Source: Thermoanaerobaculia bacterium (GTDB lineage: Bacteria; Acidobacteriota; Thermoanaerobaculia; Multivoradales; UBA5704). Taken from it: DNA of 8,887 nt. The translations under genes were made by a program, and so were the position numbers. Below are positions 1 through 4,779 of the stretch, one piece after another. The notes beneath the pieces were generated by a model. The model did not search any database, was not told the origin of the DNA, and saw only the letters and a program-made list of their open reading frames with translations. Numbering within the stretch: the stretch's first letter is position 1; every line of letters starts with the position of its first letter. Where the stretch lies: positions 1-8,887 of the forward strand of contig JAICSG010000121.1 in NCBI GenBank assembly GCA_025937035.1, in the 5' to 3' direction.

Positions 1-1522
1 CTCCGGGCGGCAGATCGTCGAGATCCCCCCGCAGCTTCAGCCCGAAGGTGGAGAGCAGGTCCTGGAGCTCCTCCAGCCGCTCCGGGGACGGCGGGGTGTG
101 GACGCGGTAGAGGGCCGGCACGCCCCGGCTCACCAGCTCGAGGGCCACCGCCTCGTTGGCGGCGATCATGAATTCCTCGATCAGACGGTGGGCGACGTTC
201 CGCTGCCCGGGCTGGATGCCCACCATCTCGCCGTCGGTGTCGAGCACCACATCCCCTTCCGGAAGATCGAAATCGATCGACCCCCGCGCCATGCGGGCCG
301 CGTTGAGGATCCGCATCAGCTCCCCCATCTCCAGCAGCGCCGGCAGGACCGGACCGTACTCGGCGGCGTCGGTTTCCTTCGGCTCCTCCAGCACCCGCCG
401 CACCTCCGTGTAGGTGAGGCGGCGGGCGCTCTGGATCACCGTCTCGGCGAAGCGGCGGGCCTGCACCTGCCCCTGGCGGTCGATGTCCAGGAAGACCGAC
501 TGGGTCAGGCGGGGCACCCCGGGCCGCAGCGAGCAGAGGCCGTTCGACAGCCGCTCGGGGAGCATGGGGACCGCCCGCTCGGGGTAGTACACGCTGGTCC
601 CCCGGCGGTAGGCCTCCAGATCCAGCTCGCGGCCGTCCTCCACATAATTGGACACGTCGGCGATGTGGACGCCGAGGCGGAACCGCCCGCCCGGCAAGCG
701 CTCGATCGACACGGCATCATCAAAATCGCGGGCGCTCTCGCCGTCGATGGTGACGATCACCCGGTCTCTTAGATCCTCCCGCCCCGTCCAATCCTCCGGC
801 CGGGGATCGGAGGGGAGGGCCATCGCCTCCTCCAGCACGGCGTCCGGGAAGTCCTCCGGAATCCCGTAGTGGCGCAGGATCACCAGCACGTCCACCCCGG
901 GCTCCTCGATGTCGCCCAGCACCTCGACCAGCCGCCCCTGATGGGCTCGCCCCACCCGATCGACCGCCACCACCACATAGACGCCGTCGGGGACCTTCTC
1001 GGCCCCCTCGACCGGCAGGTCCAGCGAGAGCTTGGGATCGAAGGGGGTCAGCCAATGGATCCCCCGGTCGTCGGTCTCCAGGGTGCCGACCAGGGTGTCG
1101 AGATCCTGGCCCAGGACCTGGACGACGATCCCCTCCGGCGGCCGGTCGTCCCAGGGGCGGGCCTTCCCCAATTGCCGCACCACCACCCGGTCGCCGTCGA
1201 TGGCCCGTTTCAAGTTGCGCTTGCGGACGAAGAAGGTGGGGTCCTCCCGCGGCCCGGGGCGGACCAGGGCATCCCCCTCCTCCAGCCGCTGGACGATGCC
1301 GACGCTCCAGCCGGTCTGGCCCGGGGCGTACCACCGCTCCTCCATCTCGATCGCCCGGCCGTCCCGCGCGAGGGCGGCGAGGGCCTGCTCCAGCTCCTCG
1401 GGGGTGGCGTCCACCCTCCTCTGAAGCTCCGATTTTTCCACCCCTCCCCGCCCGGCCTCGTCGAGCCGTTCGAGGATCTGCCGGCGAAGAATTCCGCCGC
1501 CTCCCGGAAACGAGATTGACAT
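1..1522 (-). CDS. rnr: Ribonuclease R (3'-5' exoribonuclease, RNB family), C-terminus outside window
   Basis: Ribonuclease R degrades structured RNA processively from the 3' end in the cytoplasm. The reading frame is open from the ATG at 1522 to the window edge and gives 507 residues; the family is usually 700-800 residues, so the end of the RNB domain and the S1 domain are off-window. Residues about 10-68 look like the N-terminal winged helix of RNase R, about 70-225 like the two cold-shock domains. The RNB domain follows, with the catalytic signature DGESARDFDDAV: D260, D266, D268 and D269 match the four metal-binding aspartates. Further family motifs are HIADVSNYV, RGTSVYYPERAVPMLPERLSNG, RGSIDFD, IEEFMIAANEAVA and PALYRVH. 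The start is supported by a purine-rich GAGG upstream and by the winged helix beginning soon after it. It is divergent from tRNA-Leu. RNase II is less likely because the N-terminal winged helix is present. The symbol vacB is a synonym. Confidence 0.95.
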   Translation of the reverse strand, partial: MSISFPGGGGILRRQILERLDEAGRGGVEKSELQRRVDATPEELEQALAALARDGRAIEMEERWYAPGQTGWSVGIVQRLEEGDALVRPGPREDPTFFVRKRNLKRAIDGDRVVVRQLGKARPWDDRPPEGIVVQVLGQDLDTLVGTLETDDRGIHWLTPFDPKLSLDLPVEGAEKVPDGVYVVVAVDRVGRAHQGRLVEVLGDIEEPGVDVLVILRHYGIPEDFPDAVLEEAMALPSDPRPEDWTGREDLRDRVIVTIDGESARDFDDAVSIERLPGGRFRLGVHIADVSNYVEDGRELDLEAYRRGTSVYYPERAVPMLPERLSNGLCSLRPGVPRLTQSVFLDIDRQGQVQARRFAETVIQSARRLTYTEVRRVLEEPKETDAAEYGPVLPALLEMGELMRILNAARMARGSIDFDLPEGDVVLDTDGEMVGIQPGQRNVAHRLIEEFMIAANEAVALELVSRGVPALYRVHTPPSPERLEELQDLLSTFGLKLRGDLDDLPPG

Positions 1523-1545
1523 GTCCTCGGTTCTCTCCCTAGAAT
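1516..1545 (+). promoter_or_regulatory. Sigma70-type promoter of tRNA-Leu
   Basis: The -35 box TTGACA lies at 1516-1521 and the -10 box TAGAAT at 1540-1545, separated by 18 bp. The -35 is a perfect consensus hexamer and the -10 differs at one position. The predicted transcription start is around 1552, a few bases before the mature tRNA 5' end at 1556, as is common for bacterial tRNA genes. The -35 box overlaps the rnr start codon on the other strand (1520-1522). Confidence 0.75.
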
Positions 1546-1555
1546 TCACCCGCCA

Positions 1556-1642
1556 GCGAAATTGGCGGAATTGGTAGACGCGCAAGTCTCAGAAGCTTGT
1601 GGCCGAAAGGTCGTGGGGGTTCGAGTCCCCCCTTTCGCACCA
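1556..1642 (+). tRNA. tRNA-Leu, anticodon CAG
   Basis: This is a complete class II tRNA with encoded CCA (1640-1642). The acceptor 5' strand GCGAAAU (1556-1562) pairs with CUUUCGC (1632-1638) at six positions; the seventh (U1562 with C1632) is a mismatch. The anticodon stem CAAGU/GCUUG (1583-1587, 1595-1599) holds loop CUCAGAA, with CAG at 1590-1592, reading codon CUG. The long variable arm is a 4-bp stem (1601-1604 with 1609-1612, one G-U pair) capped by GAAA. The T stem is GGGGG/CCCCC (1615-1619, 1627-1631) with loop UUCGAGU. The discriminator is A1639, as expected for leucine. CUG is probably a main leucine codon in this GC-rich genome. No clear intrinsic terminator follows. Confidence 0.96.
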
Positions 1643-1711
1643 ACCCTCTCCCTCCCCCAGCCAGACGAAGCTTATACGATCCTCCTCCTGGAGTCCGTCC
1701 GGTTGTAATCC

Positions 1712-1936
1712 TTACGTCAGCTCCGCGTGCTCGCGCACGTATTCGACCACGTCCGGGTCCTCGAACCCCGGGACCTGGCGCAGCTCCCCCCAGTTGGCGA
1801 GAGGACCGTTCTGCTCGCGGTACATCAGGAGGGCTTCCGCCCGCTCGCGGCCGATGCCGGGGACGCCCGCGAGATCTTCCAGGCTCGCGTTGTTGAGGTT
1901 GACCGTGGTGGATTTGTCCAGCAGGTGCCTGGCCAT
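1712..1936 (-). CDS. Small ComEA-like helix-hairpin-helix protein
   Basis: This 74-residue protein is essentially only a tandem helix-hairpin-helix domain of the ComEA C-terminal type. VNLNNASLEDLAGVPGIGRERAEALL (about residues 12-37) contains the first hairpin VPGIG, followed by MYREQNGPLANWGELRQVPGF with a second, weaker hairpin VPGF. The spacing YREQNGP between hairpins is characteristic of ComEA and its relatives. Such domains bind the DNA backbone non-specifically. Unlike ComEA there is no signal peptide, membrane anchor or SLBB-like region, so it is probably cytoplasmic. The start is fixed by a strong ribosome binding site, AAGGAGGT, 6 bp upstream of the ATG. It lies 96 bp downstream of the deacetylase gene on the same strand and may be co-transcribed, though no functional link is known. 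The role is unknown: DNA binding is inferred from the fold, competence is not shown. Confidence 0.85.
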   Translation of the reverse strand: MARHLLDKSTTVNLNNASLEDLAGVPGIGRERAEALLMYREQNGPLANWGELRQVPGFEDPDVVEYVREHAELT

Positions 1937-1959
1937 GAAGTGACCTCCTTGAACGACGG

Positions 1960-1978
1960 CGCGCGCCCCAAGCGCGCG
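1960..1978. terminator. GC-only hairpin upstream of the HhH gene, possible terminator for rightward transcripts
   Basis: A 7-bp perfect stem (1960-1966 with 1972-1978) with loop CCCAA is followed on the plus strand by GGTTTT. Read rightward it resembles a short intrinsic terminator, and could stop read-through antisense to the HhH gene. Read leftward it has no U tract and sits in the leader of the HhH gene, 9 nt before its ribosome binding site. Function in either direction is uncertain. Confidence 0.3.
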
Positions 1979-2032
1979 GTTTTGACCGCTTGAGATTGCA
2001 GAGGAGGTGCCAGTCCGGCGCGCCGCGAGTCT

Positions 2033-2944
2033 TCAGCCGGCGGCCCGGCGCGAGGCGGTCTGGCGCAGGGGGACGACCGCCTCGAGCCCCGCCGCGGCCC
2101 GGAGAGTGGTCCAGGGGAGCCCCCGGAGGAGCTCGCGGAAGCGGTCCTGGAATCCCAGCCGGCCGGTCTCGTGGATGAACCTGGCGAGGCCGGTCAGCGA
2201 GCCGGGGGTCGGCCGGCCCGAGACCTCCCAGGGGTGGACCACGGCGACCGGCATCCCCCCGTCGTCCGCATGGTCCAGCGCCGCGCGGACCAGACGGTCG
2301 GGATTGACCAGCCGGCCCGTCCAACTCCCGGCGGGCAGGCGCAGGGGGCCGCCGAAGGTGAGGGGCGGCAGCTCGAGGAGGTCCGGCTGCTTGCCGCCGT
2401 CCCAACGCAGGCGGGAGGCGAAGCGGGGATTGCCCGGCCGGCCGGCGAGCGGGCAAGGGGTGAGCGAGCTGTCGTAGAGGAAACCGGCCTCGGCCACCAC
2501 CGGCAGCCGGCAGTTGCCGAGGCTGCGCAGGGACCATTCGGGGGCCCGGAAGCCGAGCACCGGCTCGCCCAGGAGGTCTTCCAGGATCTCCTTGGAGCGC
2601 TCGACATCCGTCTGAAAGGCCTTCACGGAACGCTCGCAGGCCCGCAGATGGACGTAGCCGTGGCTGGCCACCTCGTGGCCGGCGGCGGCGATCTCACGGA
2701 TCCGCCGGGGGAGGCGCTCGGCCACCTCACCGAGCACGAAGAAGGTCGCCGAGCACCGGGCCTCGGCCAGCATGTCGAGAAGCTCGGGGAGGAGCCAGTC
2801 CAGCTCCTCGGAAAGGGGGGGACGGTCTTCCGGATGGACGTAGTCCGGAACCAGACAGGTGTGATACCACTCCTCGACGTCGACGGTCAGGGCGTATCCG
2901 AACGGCCCTCTGAGTCGTATCACCCTCGGAGCTTCAGACGCCAT
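2033..2944 (-). CDS. Polysaccharide deacetylase (NodB fold) with DUF3473-like C-terminus, PEP-CTERM/XrtA-associated subfamily type
   Basis: This is a 303-residue carbohydrate esterase family 4 protein, expected to remove N-acetyl groups from a polysaccharide. The NodB motifs are visible: TVDVEEW (20-26, with D22 and acidic E24/E25), ATFFVLG (66-72), GHEVASHGYVH with the metal-binding H95 and H99, RAPEWSL (133-139), and the late histidine H237 in HPWE. The VDVEEW form of motif 1, and an HPWE followed by a region resembling ARFIHETG and a leucine/arginine-rich tail, are typical of DUF3473 proteins found beside exopolysaccharide/PEP-CTERM loci. No signal peptide is seen, also usual for that subfamily. 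The start at 2944 was chosen because GGGGAGGA lies 5 bp upstream and homology begins soon after. The frame is open further upstream to 3151, but that part looks non-homologous. No other polysaccharide genes are visible here, so the substrate is unknown. Confidence 0.88.
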   Translation of the reverse strand: MASEAPRVIRLRGPFGYALTVDVEEWYHTCLVPDYVHPEDRPPLSEELDWLLPELLDMLAEARCSATFFVLGEVAERLPRRIREIAAAGHEVASHGYVHLRACERSVKAFQTDVERSKEILEDLLGEPVLGFRAPEWSLRSLGNCRLPVVAEAGFLYDSSLTPCPLAGRPGNPRFASRLRWDGGKQPDLLELPPLTFGGPLRLPAGSWTGRLVNPDRLVRAALDHADDGGMPVAVVHPWEVSGRPTPGSLTGLARFIHETGRLGFQDRFRELLRGLPWTTLRAAAGLEAVVPLRQTASRRAAG

Positions 2945-3014
2945 CCAGTCCTCCCCTGTTCGATACGGCACGGCGCACCGTCCCGGGATGCCTTCCGGGG
3001 GCCTGAGCTGCCTC

Positions 3015-3040
3015 CATGTTACATGCAGGCAACGTGCCTG
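3015..3040. repeat. Two adjacent inverted repeats in the deacetylase/Uma2 intergenic region
   Basis: CATGT-T-ACATG (3015-3025) is followed immediately by CAGGCA-ACG-TGCCTG (3026-3040). The second has perfect 6-bp arms around a 3-nt centre. Both lie between two divergent genes and could be protein binding sites or a transcript hairpin. No family could be assigned. Confidence 0.45.
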
Positions 3041-3051
3041 GAACAGGAGTA

Positions 3052-3108
3052 TTACGGCCCTTCGTAAGCTTACGGCGCCCTGTAAGAGACGAGGTGTTGT
3101 AACCTTAC
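3052..3108. promoter_or_regulatory. Operator-like array of TTAC/GTAA half-sites before the Uma2 gene
   Basis: TTAC occurs at 3052, 3070 and 3105, and GTAA at 3064, 3082 and 3099. The first two units are TTAC-N8-GTAA and repeat with an 18-bp period: TTACGGCCCTTCGTAAG at 3052-3068 and TTACGGCGCCCTGTAAG at 3070-3086. At their junction they form the perfect 12-bp palindrome CGTAAGCTTACG (3063-3074). A third, looser site GTAACCTTAC lies at 3099-3108. AT-rich tetramers this dense are unexpected at the local GC content. The array ends 24 bp before the Uma2 start, so binding there could control Uma2 and the divergent deacetylase. The binding protein is unknown. Confidence 0.55.
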
Positions 3109-3132
3109 GATGGACCCGCGGAAGGAGATCCG

Positions 3133-3705
3133 ATGGCGCAGCCCCATCCAAGGCCCTCCCTGAGCCCGGAGGAGTACCTGGCGATCGATCGCCAGGCCGA
3201 GATACGGAGCGAGTACCTCGACGGCGAGATGTTCGCGATGGCAGGCGGGAGCCGCGCGCACAACCTCATCGTGACCAACCTCGTCCGCGAGCTCAGCCTT
3301 CATCTGAAGAAACGCCCCTGTGAGGTCTACTCGGGCGACCAGCGGGTTCGTGTCCCGGAGATCGACTATACCTATCCTGACGTAGTCGTGGCCTGCGGCG
3401 AGCCGCGCTTCGAGGACGAGCACCTCGACACCCTCCTCAACCCGGTCCTGATCGTCGAGGTCCTCTCCCCAACGACCGAGGCCTACGATCGTGGAAAGAA
3501 GTTTCAGCTCTCGCAGGAAATCGAGTCCCTGGCCGAGTACATCCTCGTCGCCCAGGACCGCCCCCGGGTCGAGCGGTTCCTCCGGCAGGACGGGAACCAG
3601 TGGCTGCTCACCACGACCACGGGTCTTGAGTCGGCGGTCTCCCTGAGCTCGATCCAGTGCACGCTGGCTCTGGCGGAGGTCTACGACAAGGTGGAGATCG
3701 GATAA
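3133..3705 (+). CDS. Uma2 family (DUF820) putative PD-(D/E)XK nuclease-fold protein
   Basis: This 190-residue protein has the full Uma2 layout: an N-terminal SPEEYLAIDRQAEIRSEYLDGE segment (11-32), GGSRAHNLIVTNL (38-50), then the PD-(D/E)XK core. Candidate active-site residues are D83 in YPDVVV, E109 in IVEVLSPTTEAYDRG, and K122/K123 in GKKF. The closing strand YILVAQDRPRVERF (136-149) is also typical. Length matches the usual 180-200 residues. The start is supported by AAGGAG 6 bp before the ATG. Uma2 proteins are common as stand-alone, often multicopy genes in cyanobacteria and several GC-rich phyla. They have a restriction-endonuclease fold, but substrate and physiological role are not established. 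No antitoxin, methylase or transposase accompanies it. It is divergent from the deacetylase and followed after 145 bp by nuoA. A 20-bp palindrome overlaps codons 15-22. Confidence 0.9.
   Translation: MAQPHPRPSLSPEEYLAIDRQAEIRSEYLDGEMFAMAGGSRAHNLIVTNLVRELSLHLKKRPCEVYSGDQRVRVPEIDYTYPDVVVACGEPRFEDEHLDTLLNPVLIVEVLSPTTEAYDRGKKFQLSQEIESLAEYILVAQDRPRVERFLRQDGNQWLLTTTTGLESAVSLSSIQCTLALAEVYDKVEIG
3177..3196. repeat. Perfect 20-bp palindrome inside the Uma2 coding start
   Basis: CCTGGCGATC at 3177-3186 is followed directly by its exact reverse complement GATCGCCAGG at 3187-3196. It covers codons 15-22 of the Uma2 gene and symmetry stops at both ends. It might be an operator, a nuclease target, or chance constrained by the conserved protein segment YLAIDRQA. 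Confidence 0.6.
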
Positions 3706-3736
3706 GGTCGGGGGATTCTAGCCCCTTCCCCCCACC
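3706..3736 (+). terminator. Weak terminator-like hairpin after the Uma2 gene
   Basis: GGT-C-GGGGG (3706-3714) can pair with CCCCC-C-ACC (3728-3736) across one internal mismatch, directly after the Uma2 stop codon. Only TTGTAT follows, so the U tract is poor. It may give partial termination; the pairing is seen in the sequence, the function is inferred. Confidence 0.3.
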
Positions 3737-3750
3737 TTGTATCCCGCCTG

Positions 3751-3765
3751 AGCTTGTGACAAGCT
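3751..3765. repeat. Inverted repeat in the nuo leader region
   Basis: AGCTTGT (3751-3757) and ACAAGCT (3759-3765) form a perfect 7-bp inverted repeat around one central base, 86 bp before the nuoA start. The one-base centre suits a dimeric DNA-binding protein better than an RNA hairpin. No convincing -35/-10 pair could be placed around it. Confidence 0.4.
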
Positions 3766-3801
3766 TCACGAGCGCGGCGCCCGTCCTGGAGCGTGGGCCT
3801 T

Positions 3802-3832
3802 GCCCTGCCAGGGCGCATCCTTCCGTGCCCTG
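3802..3832 (+). promoter_or_regulatory. Three alternating GCCCTG/CAGGGC segments just before the nuoA ribosome binding site
   Basis: GCCCTG (3802-3807), CAGGGC (3809-3814) and GCCCTG (3827-3832) occur in succession. The middle segment is complementary to both others. In RNA it could pair fully with the third segment (12-nt loop) or partly with the first (4 bp, loop UGCCA). The ribosome binding site begins 6 nt after the last segment. This could be a leader control element or a DNA operator. Confidence 0.35.
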
Positions 3833-3838
3833 ATCAAC

Positions 3839-3844
3839 AGGAGG
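3839..3844 (+). promoter_or_regulatory. Ribosome binding site deciding the nuoA TTG start
   Basis: AGGAGG is followed by a 6-nt spacer and TTG at 3851. No comparable site precedes the in-frame ATG-like or GTG codons upstream, so this signal fixes the start of nuoA. Confidence 0.8.
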
Positions 3845-3850
3845 AACACC

Positions 3851-4258
3851 TTGCCGGAGCAGTACTATCCAGTCCTGCTGGCTTTGGGGATCTCGATCGC
3901 GCTGGGCGTCGTCATCCTCATCGCCTCGTACCTGCTCGCTCTCTTCGTGGGCAACCAGCGCGGCGGCCTGATCAAGCGGACCACCGTCGAGTCGGGCATG
4001 CCCCTGATGGACATCTCCCACAAGCGGATCTCGGTCGCCTTCTTCCTGGTGGCGATCGACTTCATCGTTTTCGACCTGGAAGCCGCCTTCCTCTATCCCT
4101 GGTCGCTGATCCTGCGCGACCACGGCTGGCAGCTCTTCTGGGCGGTGATGGTCTTCATCTTCCTGATCCTGGTCGGGTATGCCTACGTCTGGCTCAAGGG
4201 CGGCCTCGACCTTTCGCTGCCCGCGCGCGAGCGTGGGCCGGTGAGGTTGCAGCTGTGA
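3851..4258 (+). CDS. nuoA: NADH-quinone oxidoreductase subunit A
   Basis: NuoA is a small membrane subunit of complex I that sits beside NuoH and NuoJ at the junction between the peripheral and membrane arms, near the quinone site. The 135-residue product has three membrane helices, about 7-33, 60-82 and 93-115. Family hallmarks are the loop TVESGMP (45-51, with E47) and FLVAIDFIVFDLEAAFLYPW, where D75 and E77 match the conserved acidic pair of the second helix. The loop cysteine of the common YECG motif is serine here (S48). The TTG start at 3851 is chosen because AGGAGG lies 6 nt upstream and the resulting N-terminus has normal length. The gene leads the operon and its stop overlaps the nuoE GTG start by four bases. 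Unusually, the next gene is nuoE instead of nuoB. Confidence 0.93.
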   Translation: MPEQYYPVLLALGISIALGVVILIASYLLALFVGNQRGGLIKRTTVESGMPLMDISHKRISVAFFLVAIDFIVFDLEAAFLYPWSLILRDHGWQLFWAVMVFIFLILVGYAYVWLKGGLDLSLPARERGPVRLQL

Positions 4259-4779
4259 GCGTCCACGAGCCCGCGTCGATGAAACCCTCCGGGCCGCAGC
4301 AGCGCGGCGGCGGCTTCTCCCAGGCCGCCCTCGACGAGATCAACGCGCTGCGCCCCCGCTACCCCACCACCGAGGCGCTGCTCCTCCCCGTGCTCCACAT
4401 CGCCCAGCGCGAGTGGGGGGGCTGGCTGCCCGACGAGGCCATCGCGGCCGTGGCGGCGGAGCTCGAGCTGCCGGTCGCCAAGGTCTACGGCGTCGTCACC
4501 TTTTACGACCTCTACCCCCAGAAGCCGGTCGGCCGGCACCGCATCCGCGTCTGCACCAACCTCTCCTGCCAGCTCCGCGGCTCGGAGGAGATCATGGAGA
4601 CCCTCCACCAGGAGCTGGGCGTGGGCGAGGACGAGATCACGCCGGACGGCCGCTGCTCCTACGTCCACTTCGAGTGCCTGGGCTCCTGCGACACGGCGCC
4701 GATGATGATGGTGGACGACGAATACCACGAGAACCTCACCCCCAACCGGGTGCGGCAGATTCTGAAAGGGCTGAAGTGA
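4255..4779 (+). CDS. nuoE: NADH-quinone oxidoreductase subunit E (24 kDa type, [2Fe-2S] N1a)
   Basis: NuoE is a thioredoxin-fold peripheral subunit that pairs with NuoF in the NADH dehydrogenase module and carries the [2Fe-2S] cluster N1a. The 174-residue product has an N-terminal helical segment (about 22-90: ALLLPVLHIAQREWGGWLPDEAI, then VAKVYGVVTFYDLY) and a ferredoxin-like segment with ligands C100 and C105 in CTNLSC and C141 and C145 in CLGSC. All four ligands are present. The GTG at 4255 overlaps the nuoA stop (GTGA) with GAGG upstream, which suggests translational coupling. An in-frame ATG at 4279 has no ribosome binding site and would shorten the protein by eight residues without loss of conserved parts, so it remains possible. 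The residues before about 20 are low-complexity and not conserved. Confidence 0.94.
   Translation: MSVHEPASMKPSGPQQRGGGFSQAALDEINALRPRYPTTEALLLPVLHIAQREWGGWLPDEAIAAVAAELELPVAKVYGVVTFYDLYPQKPVGRHRIRVCTNLSCQLRGSEEIMETLHQELGVGEDEITPDGRCSYVHFECLGSCDTAPMMMVDDEYHENLTPNRVRQILKGLK

Noticed and set aside
98..1519. Two plus-strand open frames (98-772 and 869-1519) opposite rnr
   Set aside because: The minus strand encodes an uninterrupted RNase R with catalytic motifs over the same region.
1671..1676. TATAAG on the minus strand as a -10 box for rnr
   Set aside because: No acceptable -35 hexamer at 16-18 bp (GACGGA only), and it would need a leader of about 145 nt crossing the tRNA gene. Too weak to list.
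2945..3151. 69-residue N-terminal extension of the deacetylase frame
   Set aside because: It has no homology to the NodB family, overlaps the operator-like array and the Uma2 start, and lacks a ribosome binding site, whereas GGGGAGGA precedes the ATG at 2944.
3133..3705. Uma2 gene as part of a transposon or restriction-modification/toxin-antitoxin system
   Set aside because: No methylase, antitoxin, transposase or terminal inverted repeats flank it. Uma2 genes are commonly solitary.
3793..4254. Upstream continuation of the nuoE frame, suggesting a fusion protein
   Set aside because: It is the wrong frame of nuoA; nuoE starts at the GTG at 4255 with normal length.
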